Assembly (NCBI RefSeq): GCF_900537075.1
Contig: NZ_UNRA01000002.1
Span: 1-64,000, forward strand
Direction: 5' to 3'
Source: Tropicibacter sp. Alg240-R139
GTDB lineage: Bacteria > Pseudomonadota > Alphaproteobacteria > Rhodobacterales > Rhodobacteraceae
DNA length: 64,000 nt
How positions within the stretch are numbered: the first letter of the stretch is position 1; every line of letters begins with the position of its first letter. Positions 23,856 through 33,182 of this stretch are shown in pieces. A program made the position numbers and the translations under genes. Under the pieces are notes generated by a model, which saw only the letters and a list, made by a program, of their open reading frames with translations, did not search any database and was not told where the DNA came from.

Positions 23856-25024
23856 GACGCGGCTCGCTTGTCATTGCGGCTTTGGCCCTGGTGCTGTCGA
23901 TGTTGATCCATCTGTTTGGATTGGGACTCACGTTTCGCGTTGGCGGGCCAGACGGGCCGCCCGATTCCGCGGGCGACGCTGTGCCAGTTGGTACGACATT
24001 CGAAGAACTGGCCGAGGATGCCGCGGAACCGGTAGAGCCTGAGCCAGCTGAAGAACCCGAACCTCCGGTCGAAACATCGCCTGAGCCGGAAGAGGCCGAT
24101 ATTCCCACCAGTCAGGCCCAAGTAGCCTCATCAGATCCCCAGCAGGTGGAGTCACCAGATATCGGGAGCGCAACCGAAGTTAGCCCGGAACCAGCCGAGC
24201 CAGTCGAGCCGACGACCGACAGCGTTGATGAGGTTGGCACGCAGCAAGGGACCGGTGCTGAAGAAGAGGTCACCCCACCGCTGGAGGCCGAACCGGTGGC
24301 AGAGGCGCCAGTAGCTCCGCCGGTCGAGAGATTGGTCGAAACCGAAGACGTTTCACCCGACCCAAGTGAAAGCGCCGAGCCCGAGCAGCTGGCGGCGGTC
24401 AAGCCGCAGGCGGCCCAAGAGCCGATCGAGCAGTCCACCGTCCCGGTCGTTCCTGTCGAAACGGATCCGGTAATCCCCGAAAGCGCCGAGCAGGTGGAGC
24501 CCGAAGAAACCGAAAAGCCGGACACAGGCGTTGGTTCGGCATTGGCCGTGACCAGCTCTATCCGTCCTCGTCCACCTTCACGACAATCCAAACCAATTGA
24601 TACTACTCCAGACTCTCTATTCAACAGCGCCCGGAATTTTGACAGTCTGCGTTTCCCTGAACAGGCAATCGAGTCGCCGTTGACGACCTATCGGCGCAAA
24701 GGTGTGGATGCCTTTGCGGATGCCAACGTTGGTGCGCAACCCGGGGCGCGTGGCGGGGGCAATTCAGATACCACCAATTATGCGGGCCGGGTTCTGGTCC
24801 ATCTCAACAATGCGCCGACAACTCATGTGCCTGGCAGGGGCCACGCTCAGGTGTATTTTGAAATCAATCCGGATGGATCGTTGGGAAGGGTTAACATCGT
24901 TGACAGTTCAGGGTCGATCAAGATCGATAATGCAGCCAAGGCGCAGGTACGCGCTGCAGCCCCGTTTCCAAAGCCACCAAGCGGCAAGAGCCGTACGATG
25001 TCATTCTACTATCGGATCAATTGA
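23852..25024 (+). CDS. tonB: TonB-family energy transducer
   Basis: A 390-residue protein starting at a GTG that overlaps the previous stop. It has an N-terminal signal anchor (about 5-30), then about 200 residues rich in Pro, Glu and Val (PVEPEPAEEPEPPVE-type repeats) able to span the periplasm, and a C-terminal TonB domain (AQVYFEINPDGSLGRVNIVD, AAPFPKPPSGKSRTMSFYYRIN). The linker is longer than in the E. coli protein. The cognate outer-membrane receptor is not in the window. Confidence 0.88.
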   Translation: MRRGSLVIAALALVLSMLIHLFGLGLTFRVGGPDGPPDSAGDAVPVGTTFEELAEDAAEPVEPEPAEEPEPPVETSPEPEEADIPTSQAQVASSDPQQVESPDIGSATEVSPEPAEPVEPTTDSVDEVGTQQGTGAEEEVTPPLEAEPVAEAPVAPPVERLVETEDVSPDPSESAEPEQLAAVKPQAAQEPIEQSTVPVVPVETDPVIPESAEQVEPEETEKPDTGVGSALAVTSSIRPRPPSRQSKPIDTTPDSLFNSARNFDSLRFPEQAIESPLTTYRRKGVDAFADANVGAQPGARGGGNSDTTNYAGRVLVHLNNAPTTHVPGRGHAQVYFEINPDGSLGRVNIVDSSGSIKIDNAAKAQVRAAAPFPKPPSGKSRTMSFYYRIN

Positions 25025-25123
25025 TCAAAGCCGCAGCAAAAAGTCTGAGACCGCACTGGGTGCTCGCGTGTTTGGGGTGTAAAACAGAACACAACGATTT
25101 GTCTCTCGATAGGACCAGCGACC

Positions 25124-25594
25124 ATGCTCCGCCCTGCTATCTTGCTTACCACGCACGCTGCGACTTTGGCCTTGGGATTTGCGCTCGGTGTCTACTTTCT
25201 ACCCATTCTGACCGCACCCAAGTCCCCGGATGCTGCCGTGTTGGAACAAAACGCACAAGGTGCGCTGTTCACTGCCGACTTCACTCGTGATCTGCGGGGC
25301 AGCGATTTTCTGCACTGGGGCGAGGGGACTGTCAGCATCACCGACACTCAAATTGTACATCAAGGAGAACTGGCGCCCGGACCAGATTATATGATGTATC
25401 TTGTGCCCCAGTTTGTCGAAGACGAGGATGGGTTTTGGGCCGTCAAGGATAGCGCGCAAAGGATAGGGCCGGTCAAAACCTTTGATGGTGTGATGCTGGA
25501 CATACCCGATGGGGTAGACGTTACAGAATTCAACACAGTTCTGATCTGGTGCGAGGCATTCGGAGAGTTCATCACCGCTGCAAAGTACCGCTGA
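25124..25594 (+). CDS. DM13-domain protein
   Basis: A 156-residue protein with an N-terminal membrane anchor or signal (TLALGFALGVYFLPIL) and a DM13 domain: GSDFLHWGEGTVSITDTQIV, a GPDYMMYLVPQF block, GPVKTFDGVMLDIPDGVDVTEF (two adjoining parts), and the C-terminal IWCEAFGEFITAAKYR with the conserved cysteine. DM13 domains are proposed to act in extracytoplasmic redox reactions; the actual role here is unknown. It is 100 bases downstream of tonB and may be read from the same transcript. Confidence 0.8.
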   Translation: MLRPAILLTTHAATLALGFALGVYFLPILTAPKSPDAAVLEQNAQGALFTADFTRDLRGSDFLHWGEGTVSITDTQIVHQGELAPGPDYMMYLVPQFVEDEDGFWAVKDSAQRIGPVKTFDGVMLDIPDGVDVTEFNTVLIWCEAFGEFITAAKYR

Positions 25595-25595
25595 T

Positions 25596-25781
25596 CGCCT
25601 TAATCCAAGGGCATACAGCGTCAATGGGTCCTATTTCGCCCGGCGCCAGTTCGGTGTTGATGATCCTGTTACCCTAAAGGTCTGGACAATGCGCGCCTGG
25701 CGGAACGTGTTGCAAATCCCACCTGAATGGTATACCGCCGCATACAAAGAGCATTCCCGGCTCTCGGACAAGTCCGATTGA
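25596..25781 (+). pseudogene. short open reading remnant without start
   Basis: A frame reading LNPRAYSVNGSYFARRQFGV and then PVTLKVWTMRAWRNVLQIPP and ending HSRLSDKSD at 25781. It is coherent and of normal amino-acid composition but has no plausible start codon except an internal ATG. I cannot name a family. It may be the tail of a deleted gene between the DM13 gene and acnB. Confidence 0.3.
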
Positions 25782-25824
25782 CGGGGCTCTAGCTTCGTCT
25801 AAACGCCAAATCGCCGGGATAGCC

Positions 25825-28614
25825 ATGAGCCTGTATACAGATTACCTCACTGAGATCGAAACACGCAAAGAACAGGGTTTGAACCCCAAGCCCATTGACG
25901 ATGGTGCGCTGCTGGCTGAGGTCATCGAACAGATCAAGGACACCGGGAACGAGCACCGCGCGGACTCGCTCAAGTTTTTCATCTACAACACGCTTCCCGG
26001 CACAACTAACGCCGCAGGTGTAAAGGCGAAATTCCTCAAAGAGATCGTTCTGGGCGACGCCACCGTAGACGAGATTGCGCCGGAACGCGCGTTCGAACTG
26101 CTATCGCACATGAAAGGCGGCCCCTCGGTCGAGGTGCTGCTGGATTTGGCTCTGGGTGATAACGAATCTGTTGCTGCATTGTCAGCCGAAGTTCTGAAGA
26201 CCCAAGTGTATTTGTATGACGCTGATATGGCGCGCCTCGCTGAAGCGTATGAAGCAGGCAATGCCATCGCCAAGGATGTGCTGGACAGCTACGCTAAAGC
26301 CGAATTCTTTACCAAGCTTCCCGACCTTGATGACGAGGTTCAGGTGGTCACCTATATCGCCGGCGAAGGTGATATCTCGACCGACCTGTTGTCGCCCGGC
26401 AACCAGGCACACTCGCGCGCGGATCGGGAACTGCATGGCAAGTGCATGATGACCGAAGACGCGCAGAAAGAGATCGAGGCGCTGAAGCTGCAGCACCCCG
26501 GTAAGCGCGTCATGCTGATCGCCGAAAAAGGCACCATGGGCGTTGGGTCGTCGCGGATGTCGGGCGTGAACAACGTTGCGCTCTGGACCGGCAAGCAGGC
26601 CAGCCCATATGTGCCTTTCGTGAACTTCGCCCCTGTTGTGGCCGGCACCAACGGTATTTCCCCGATCTTCCTGACCACCGTTGGCGTGACTGGTGGTATC
26701 GGTCTGGACCTTAAAAATTGGGTCAAAAAGGTTGATGAGGACGGCAAGGCGATCCTCAATAATGACGGTAACCCGATCCTCGAGCAAAAGTACTCGGTCG
26801 AAACTGGCACCGTTCTGCGGATCAACACCAAGACCCATAAGCTGCTCAGCGAAGACGGCGAAGAACTGACTGACGTGTCGTCGGCCTTCACTCCGCAAAA
26901 GATGGAATTCATGAAGGCAGGTGGTTCTTACGCTATCGTCTTCGGTAAGAAACTGCAGACATTTGCGGCTGAAACTCTGGGCGTCGAAGCACCGCTGGTT
27001 TTCGCGCCGTCGAAAGAGATCAGCCACGAGGGCCAGGGCCTGACTGCAGTTGAAAAGATCTTTAACAAGAACGCCGTTGGTACCACCCCTGGCAAGACCT
27101 TGCACGCCGGTTCCGATGTGCGCGTGAAGGTCAACATCGTTGGTTCGCAAGACACCACTGGCCTGATGACCATGCAAGAGCTGGAGGCCATGGCTGCGAC
27201 GGTTGTGTCGCCCATCGTCGACGGCGCGTATCAGTCGGGTTGCCACACCGCTTCGGTTTGGGATGCCAAGGCGCAGGCCAACACCCCGCGTCTGATGAAG
27301 TTCATGAACGACTTTGGTCTGGTTACCGGTCGTGACCCCAAAGGCGAATACCACGCCATGACCGACGTGATCCACAAGGTGCTCAACGACATCACAGTCG
27401 ACGACTGGTCGGTGATCATCGGCGGCGACAGCCACACCCGCATGTCCAAGGGCGTGGCGTTCGGTGCCGACTCGGGAACCGTGGCGCTGGCGCTGGCAAC
27501 TGGTGAAGCCTCGATGCCGATCCCGGAGTCGGTCAAGGTGACGTTCAAGGGCCAGATGGCGGACCACATGGATTTCCGCGATGTCGTGCACGCGACTCAG
27601 CTGCAGATGTTGGCACAACATGGCGACAACGTCTTTCAGGGCCGCGTGATCGAGGTGCACATCGGCACTCTGCTGGCCGACCAGGCCTTTACCTTCACTG
27701 ACTGGACCGCCGAAATGAAGGCCAAGGCGTCTGTCTGTATCTCGAACGACGAGACCTTGGTTGGCTCGCTGGAGCTGGCTAAGTCGCGCATTCAGATCAT
27801 GATCGATAAGGGGATGGAGCATGACAACGGCATGCTCGCCAACCTGATCGAGATTGCAGATAAACGCATTGCTGAGATCAAGTCGGGTGAAAAGCCTGCG
27901 CTGACGGCGGACGATAACGCCAAGTACTTTGCCGAGGTGGTTGTGGATCTGGACCAGATCGTCGAGCCGATGATTGCAGACCCGGATGTAAATAACGCCG
28001 ACGTATCCAAGCGATACACCCATGACACTATCCGCCCGATCAGCTTCTACAACGCTGAAAAGAAAGTGGACCTGGGTTTTGTCGGTTCGTGCATGGTGCA
28101 CAAGGGCGACATGAAAATCGTGGCTCAGATGCTTAAGAACCTCGAAGCGGCCAACGGCAAGGTGGAATTCAAGGCTCCGCTGGTTGTGGCGGCTCCGACC
28201 TACAACATCATTGACGAGATGAAGGAAGAGGGCGACTGGGAAATCCTGCAGCGTTATTCCGGCTTTGAGTTTGACGATCTGTTCCCCAAGGAAACGGCTC
28301 GCACCGAGTACGAGAATATTCTCTATCTTGAGCGCCCCGGCTGTAACCTCTGCATGGGAAACCAGGAAAAGGCAGCCAAGGGCGACACTGTTCTGGCGAC
28401 CTCGACCCGCCTGTTCCAGGGTCGTGTTGTAGCCGACAGCGCAACCAAGAAAGGTGAATCGCTGCTGGCCTCGACCCCGCTGGTGGTTCTGTCGGCAATC
28501 CTGGGTCGTACGCCCACGCTTGAGGAATACAAGACTTCTGTCGAAGGCATCGACCTGACCAAATTCGCGCCGCCAATTGAAAAACCGGCAGGTGCCCGGT
28601 CGGTGCACTTCTAA
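25825..28614 (+). CDS. acnB: aconitate hydratase B / 2-methylisocitrate dehydratase
   Basis: A 929-residue AcnB, the TCA-cycle enzyme that interconverts citrate and isocitrate; AcnB proteins also hydrate 2-methylaconitate. An N-terminal HEAT-like domain (about 1-160) and swivel domain (about 170-380, with GVSSSRMSGVNN-like block) come before the catalytic core. The 4Fe-4S cysteines are visible in FVGSCMVHKGDM and ERPGCNLCMGNQEKA. Substrate blocks include GGDSHTRMSKGVAF. Length and order are normal for proteobacterial AcnB. It is monocistronic, with a clear terminator after the stop. Confidence 0.98.
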   Translation: MSLYTDYLTEIETRKEQGLNPKPIDDGALLAEVIEQIKDTGNEHRADSLKFFIYNTLPGTTNAAGVKAKFLKEIVLGDATVDEIAPERAFELLSHMKGGPSVEVLLDLALGDNESVAALSAEVLKTQVYLYDADMARLAEAYEAGNAIAKDVLDSYAKAEFFTKLPDLDDEVQVVTYIAGEGDISTDLLSPGNQAHSRADRELHGKCMMTEDAQKEIEALKLQHPGKRVMLIAEKGTMGVGSSRMSGVNNVALWTGKQASPYVPFVNFAPVVAGTNGISPIFLTTVGVTGGIGLDLKNWVKKVDEDGKAILNNDGNPILEQKYSVETGTVLRINTKTHKLLSEDGEELTDVSSAFTPQKMEFMKAGGSYAIVFGKKLQTFAAETLGVEAPLVFAPSKEISHEGQGLTAVEKIFNKNAVGTTPGKTLHAGSDVRVKVNIVGSQDTTGLMTMQELEAMAATVVSPIVDGAYQSGCHTASVWDAKAQANTPRLMKFMNDFGLVTGRDPKGEYHAMTDVIHKVLNDITVDDWSVIIGGDSHTRMSKGVAFGADSGTVALALATGEASMPIPESVKVTFKGQMADHMDFRDVVHATQLQMLAQHGDNVFQGRVIEVHIGTLLADQAFTFTDWTAEMKAKASVCISNDETLVGSLELAKSRIQIMIDKGMEHDNGMLANLIEIADKRIAEIKSGEKPALTADDNAKYFAEVVVDLDQIVEPMIADPDVNNADVSKRYTHDTIRPISFYNAEKKVDLGFVGSCMVHKGDMKIVAQMLKNLEAANGKVEFKAPLVVAAPTYNIIDEMKEEGDWEILQRYSGFEFDDLFPKETARTEYENILYLERPGCNLCMGNQEKAAKGDTVLATSTRLFQGRVVADSATKKGESLLASTPLVVLSAILGRTPTLEEYKTSVEGIDLTKFAPPIEKPAGARSVHF

Positions 28615-28637
28615 AGCGCTAAGCCAAGAAAAATTGC

Positions 28638-28672
28638 AAAGGGCGGCGGAGCCACAAGGTTCGCCGCCCTTT
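28638..28672 (+). terminator. acnB terminator
   Basis: aaagggcggcg, a short loop including gagccacaaggtt, and cgccgcccttt form a strong GC stem bordered by A and T runs, 24 bases after the acnB stop. Confidence 0.85.
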
Positions 28673-29328
28673 ATCATTGGTGGGGTGCGACATCCCTGCC
28701 TAGCGTGTCGTGACGGTTTCGGTAATTTGGTCCGATGGCGTTGAGCTGGGCAAGCTCTCCGAATTAGCGACTACACTTGCTGTCTGTTAGAACTTTCAGC
28801 GATAGTAGCTTTTTCGATTGGAGGGAAGGTTGGCCGGTTGTGGGGCGATTTCGCCAATTTCTTCAATGGAATCAAAGGATAATGGTGGAAACGAAGTCCT
28901 CCATATTGTCAGTGAGATGTAACGTAGTCATTGTAAACAATAGAAAATTTCTGCTTTCGCTTTGCGAAATGTATAGCATTTTGTATAGCAAAACCTGATC
29001 AGCTTCTCCTTCAAGGCCGCCTTCTTTGTCCTTTTGAAATGCGGTGACTTCAAGCCTCTAGAAGATCGACCGTGGGCACTGAGACTGGACATCCTCGGGA
29101 GACCCCGAGCCCTTGTCGCGGCGACCTGCATTAAGGTTCCGTTCAGTGTTCATAGCTTCGTCTAGTTGAGATTCATCTGTTGTCGAGACCACGCGCAGTT
29201 TACTAGGGCATGCTACCCGCGATGACGCATTCTCGAAGTTGATTTTCTTTCGCAAGAACGAACGGATCGTCTCCGATGCAGCCGGTTCATGATATACTGG
29301 AGGCCTCCGCGCAAATACGGTTTGCTAA
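28673..29328. other. gap with decayed sequence
   Basis: About 650 bases with no convincing gene. It is visibly richer in A and T than the flanking acnB gene, and short frames on both strands lack ribosome sites and domains. The following 270 bases contain a recognisable gene tail, so this may be the eroded front part of the same gene. Confidence 0.45.
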
Positions 29329-29598
29329 GCAACCGCGAAGCTCGTTAGCGACGAGGGAAGGCAGAAACAGTCGTTCGATCCAAAGAAGAATTGGAATGCC
29401 CAAGACCTACCCGATACGATGATCGATGTTCTCGATCAATACGGGAAAGCCATAGACATGCATCTTCTGTCTTCACCAAGTGGATGTAGTAATCCAACGG
29501 AATGGGCAAAGAAGAAGGCATGTGTCGACGCTGCGAGAGCGACCGATTTCAAGTCCCGCAGTGAGATCAGGCATGCTGACCGGTATGGTGGAACGTAA
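29329..29598 (+). pseudogene. 3' remnant of a gene, possibly AIPR-type abortive infection protein
   Basis: Eighty-nine codons between two stops, without a start codon. It reads QSFDPKKNWNAQDLPDTMID, then a hydrophobic helix and SNPTEWAKKKACVDAARATD. The (N)xTEWAKKxxC pattern near a C-terminus recalls AIPR-family phage-resistance proteins, but this is a memory-based match and uncertain. The remnant lies just before the secretion operon. An hsdS remnant lies on the other side of that operon, so a defence-gene origin is plausible. Confidence 0.35.
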
Positions 29599-29760
29599 GG
29601 AAAGAGCCTTGGAAGGCCGTCGTGATCGACGCGTGGTGGTCGAAATATGGGCGTAGGCGACCTCTGGACGCTTAAAGGCTGCATTGAAACAACAATTTCG
29701 TATATCATTATACTATTCTGTATTGTTGACCGAGGTGCCAAATTTGGTGATTGTCAAAAA

Positions 29761-31233
29761 ATGAATTTCGGTCTCGCTGTTTTGTCCGTAGGTATTAACG
29801 TACTGGCGCTGCTCCTCCCTTTGGCGCTGTTGCAGGTCTATGATCGGATTTTGCCGAATCAGAGCGCTGGAACGGCGGCCGTCGTTTTTTCAGCGGTTGC
29901 GGTGGCTTTGCTACTTAGTGGTTTCCTGCGCGCGGTACGGATGCGCATATTCTCGCGCATCAGTGCCACGTCGGACTACCAGAACTGGACTGCGATTGCG
30001 CAAAATCTGCTGGGACGGAAAACCAAGTTTGACGAAGCTCGACTGTTGTTGGATACGCCTGTCAAAGCGCGTGATGCTGAAGCCGGTCAAGCGCGTGTCG
30101 GCCTTTACGACGCTCCATTTGCTTTCATTTTTCTGGTTTTGATTTGGTTCCTGGGCGGTCGAGTTGTGCTAGCTCCACTGGTTGTTATCTGTGTGGTGAC
30201 CCTCGCTTTTCTTATGTGGCGCTCGTCGGATGTACGTGCCCGGTCAGAGTTGGCTCAATTCAATGCTGCTTTTCAAACCATGATTTCAAGGCTCTCTTTT
30301 GGGGAATCCAGCGCGTTGCATGCGATCGGAGCGCCACTGTCAGCTGCCAGTGCAGGTCTTCGACAGCGGGCAAAGGCAATACAAGAGACAGAAAACACCG
30401 CTGGTCGGCAGCTGGACTTGATGCAAACTGCGGGTTTGGCAACTACCGTTTTGGTTGTTGGGTTTGGTGCAGCGCAGGTGCTTTCCGGAGAAATGACGAC
30501 AGGTGGCCTCGCTGCATGTACGCTTTTGGGTAGCCGGGCAGCTAGCCAGGGTATCGGCGCGTTTGTTGCATTGGGCCGGCGGTCAGATGCACGCCGAGCG
30601 GCTTCAATCGTGAGTGAATTGGGACAACGGCAGGAAGAGGAATCTGTTGAGTGCTTGAAAGATGCCGCGAACGCACTTGCAATTGATGAGATCAACGGCG
30701 GGGACATTCTCGTTCTTGACGGTGCGTCCCGGCAAGATGAAGCCAAGGCACTTGCATCCCTTGTTTCGGCGGTGTGGGGGCAAGTTGGCTCAGTAGATGG
30801 AGCCGTTCTTGTGTCTGCTCGGCCACGCTTCTTGCGCGGGACCCTTATGGAAAATCTGTCCGGATTTCATAAGCGAAGCGAGCCGGATGCGTTGCAATTG
30901 GCCAAAGGCCTTGGGCTTGATGCCATGATTGGGAGGTTGTCGCAGGGATACCAAACCTCAGTCAGTCGAACCGAAGCCGGAGGCCTTTCGCCAGGCGGTG
31001 TAAAAAGAGCTCTGATTGCGCAGGCATTGGTACAACGTCCAAAATTGGTCGTGCTAGAGCGCCCGGCCGCAGGGCTTGATGTGGATGGGCGGGATCGCCT
31101 AGCGGTGGTCCTGAAATCCCACTGTCCTGAGACCGTCGTTATCATGACTACCTCGGCGCAGACACTCGTGGATATCGCAACGCGGCATGTTAAGGTTGGC
31201 GTGGCAGCAAAGACGCTGAGGGCAGGGGTATGA
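29761..31233 (+). CDS. type I secretion ABC half-transporter lacking Walker A
   Basis: A 490-residue ABC protein from M at 29761. The frame is open to 29647, but the family N-terminus (NFGLAVLSVGINVLALLLPL, then LLQVYDRILPNQS) begins at the inner start. The membrane domain of about six helices (1-300) includes the PrtD/LapB-type YDAPFAFIFLVLIW. In the nucleotide-binding domain the Walker A region is replaced by ILVLDGASRQDEAK, with no GKS/T. The helical subdomain is complete: RGTLMENLSGF, a signature-like LSPGGVKRALIAQALVQ, Walker B-like LVVLERPAAGLD. Its stop overlaps the start of the second ABC gene (ATGA). It should form a heterodimer with that protein and supply the signature half of one ATP site. 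Confidence 0.85.
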   Translation: MNFGLAVLSVGINVLALLLPLALLQVYDRILPNQSAGTAAVVFSAVAVALLLSGFLRAVRMRIFSRISATSDYQNWTAIAQNLLGRKTKFDEARLLLDTPVKARDAEAGQARVGLYDAPFAFIFLVLIWFLGGRVVLAPLVVICVVTLAFLMWRSSDVRARSELAQFNAAFQTMISRLSFGESSALHAIGAPLSAASAGLRQRAKAIQETENTAGRQLDLMQTAGLATTVLVVGFGAAQVLSGEMTTGGLAACTLLGSRAASQGIGAFVALGRRSDARRAASIVSELGQRQEEESVECLKDAANALAIDEINGGDILVLDGASRQDEAKALASLVSAVWGQVGSVDGAVLVSARPRFLRGTLMENLSGFHKRSEPDALQLAKGLGLDAMIGRLSQGYQTSVSRTEAGGLSPGGVKRALIAQALVQRPKLVVLERPAAGLDVDGRDRLAVVLKSHCPETVVIMTTSAQTLVDIATRHVKVGVAAKTLRAGV

Positions 31234-33182
31234 CAGCCGCCTTGTCTTCATTTGTTGTGGAAGTCCTTTATCTCATGGGTAGGACTGTCTCGCCTGATAC
31301 AGCAGAGAGCGCGTGTTCCGGATACACAGTCGATCCAGACGTGTTCGAATTGGCAGAGGTGTTTTCCCTGCTTGGGGTGGCTGCTCATGTTGCCAGCGGG
31401 CCACCAGTAGAATGGCGGGATGGGCGCGATGGCGCATTGGTCTGTATCAGGAACGGCCAGGCATACGCGCAGGTTCGCCGTGATGGTCTCCTCAGTTCGT
31501 TTTCGATTGAGGGTGAGTCCGGCAAATTCTCCCCGCGCCGTGGTGAGCGCGTATTGCATATTGAACCCGTGACCGCCAAGGATGCAGCGGCCCTTACATA
31601 CAACAGTCTAACAGCAAGGGCGCGGCGCACAGTACGCCACGGTGTTTGGCAATCACTTGCAATCAACCTTTGTGCTCTGACCGTGCCTTTCTTTACTATG
31701 GCGGTCTATGATCGTGTTCTCGGTGGATCGGCTGTGTCCAGCCTTCCTGCTTTGCTTAGTGGCGCGGTACTTGTCCTTGCGATCATGTTTGTTTTGCGAC
31801 GGGTGCGTTCGCAAATGTTTGCTTCGGAATTTGCGCGCTTCGGAGCGAGCGTCAGCCTTGCTTTGACGCACCGTCTGTTTCGGCAGCCCTTTCTTGCGCG
31901 GGATCGCTTGGATTCTGAGACAGCTATGGCACGCCTTCGGACTGGAGAACGCACGGCAGATTTGTTTGCCAGCAGCAACACTGTTGCGATCTACGATGCG
32001 CCGTTCATCCTGTTGACGCTGATCGCGCTTGTGATGGTCGGAGGCGTTCTAGCTGTGATACCTGCGCTGTATTTGGCCATATTTCTTTTTATCGGCGTGG
32101 TACTCGGATGGACTCGTTCCGCAACAAATCCGGTACATTCCGGATTGGCGCAGGAGCATCGGGCGATGGTCTCGGATCTTCCTTACGCAGAGAGCATTCG
32201 AACCAAGGGCCTAAGTAAACCGTGGTTGGATCGGTTTGATCAATTGAGCCGCGCGTCGGCGCGTGCGACCCACGCAGCACAACAGCGTCCGGCACTTGTT
32301 CAGAGTATCGGGACATCGCTCGGCACCGGCACGGCTCTTGTGACACTGGTCGTTGGTCTTGATTTGGCTTTGCAGGGGCGTCTCTCTCCGGGGACGCTGA
32401 TTGGTACAATGCTACTTACGTGGCGTATCACTGGACCGGCACAAGGTCTGTTTCTTGCGATGCCCAGGCTGCGAGCTTTGCACGAGGCTTGGGGGCAGCT
32501 GAAGGCGCTGTTGAACATGCCCGTTGTTCATTCAGCCGGCCACGCTCAGGATCTTGCGCCGACCAGCTCGGTTGACATAAAGGCCGAGGGATTGTTCATG
32601 CGCTACGCCTCGGGGGCGGACCCTGCTGTCACCGGTGTCAGTTTTGATCTTCCTGCAGGTAGCGTTGTCGCGGTGATCGGCCCGAATGGCTGTGGCAAAT
32701 CCACGTTGTTGCGACTTTTGTCAGGTACGTTGGAAACGCAATCTGGTCGGTTGATGATAGGGGGCCGATCGATGAGCCATTTCAGCCCCGATAGCCTCGC
32801 AGAGCGGATTGCGTACTTGCCTTCGGATCCGCGCGAATGTGTGAACAGCGCGGATCTTCCTGCAGAGGCGACGAGTATTGACGAAGTTGCAGCGGAAGAA
32901 CGCGCATGGCGTTTAACAACGTCGCGCGATGCACCAATTTATGTATTGGACGATCCACTTGCAGTAAGCGGTCCAGAAGCCCGGGCCGAGATTTCTGATT
33001 TCACCGAAAGTAAGAAAGGGCGCGCAACGGTCGTGATTGCGACCCACGACACGGACTTGGTGCAGCTGGCAGATATCGCTCTGGTAATGGACCATGGCAC
33101 GCTGGTTTATGCCGGACCAGTCGCTGCACCTGAAAGTACTGCCGACGCTGGCACAGAGACCGCCGAGGAGATAACATCATGA
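31230..33182 (+). CDS. type I secretion ABC half-transporter lacking signature region
   Basis: A 650-residue ABC protein. The N-terminal 135 residues resemble in size a C39-like domain of LapB/HlyB exporters but have no catalytic cysteine pattern. A membrane domain follows (about 140-420; NLCALTVPFFTMAVYDRVLG, AIYDAPFILLTLIAL). The nucleotide-binding domain has an intact Walker A (IGPNGCGKSTLLRLLSG, about 483-491). Only about 85 residues separate it from Walker B (IYVLDDP, about 570), against about 120 in HlyB-type proteins, and no LSGGQ-like signature exists in between. The Q-loop position reads AYLPSDP. The H-loop histidine is present (VIATHDTDL). The protein complements the defects of the gene before it. 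It overlaps the adaptor gene by four bases. Confidence 0.87.
   Translation: MTAALSSFVVEVLYLMGRTVSPDTAESACSGYTVDPDVFELAEVFSLLGVAAHVASGPPVEWRDGRDGALVCIRNGQAYAQVRRDGLLSSFSIEGESGKFSPRRGERVLHIEPVTAKDAAALTYNSLTARARRTVRHGVWQSLAINLCALTVPFFTMAVYDRVLGGSAVSSLPALLSGAVLVLAIMFVLRRVRSQMFASEFARFGASVSLALTHRLFRQPFLARDRLDSETAMARLRTGERTADLFASSNTVAIYDAPFILLTLIALVMVGGVLAVIPALYLAIFLFIGVVLGWTRSATNPVHSGLAQEHRAMVSDLPYAESIRTKGLSKPWLDRFDQLSRASARATHAAQQRPALVQSIGTSLGTGTALVTLVVGLDLALQGRLSPGTLIGTMLLTWRITGPAQGLFLAMPRLRALHEAWGQLKALLNMPVVHSAGHAQDLAPTSSVDIKAEGLFMRYASGADPAVTGVSFDLPAGSVVAVIGPNGCGKSTLLRLLSGTLETQSGRLMIGGRSMSHFSPDSLAERIAYLPSDPRECVNSADLPAEATSIDEVAAEERAWRLTTSRDAPIYVLDDPLAVSGPEARAEISDFTESKKGRATVVIATHDTDLVQLADIALVMDHGTLVYAGPVAAPESTADAGTETAEEITS

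Noticed and set aside
26182-28677. 831-residue open frame antisense to acnB
   Set aside because: It covers almost all of acnB in a fixed phase and is rich in His, Arg, Gln and Val, as expected for the complement of a GC-biased gene. It has no domain or ribosome site. It is a shadow of acnB.
28615-29640. Left attachment site for an island integrated at tRNA-Ser (49963-50052)
   Set aside because: No copy of the tRNA-Ser 3' end was found in this gap, and no integrase lies near the tRNA. The orientation alone is not enough.
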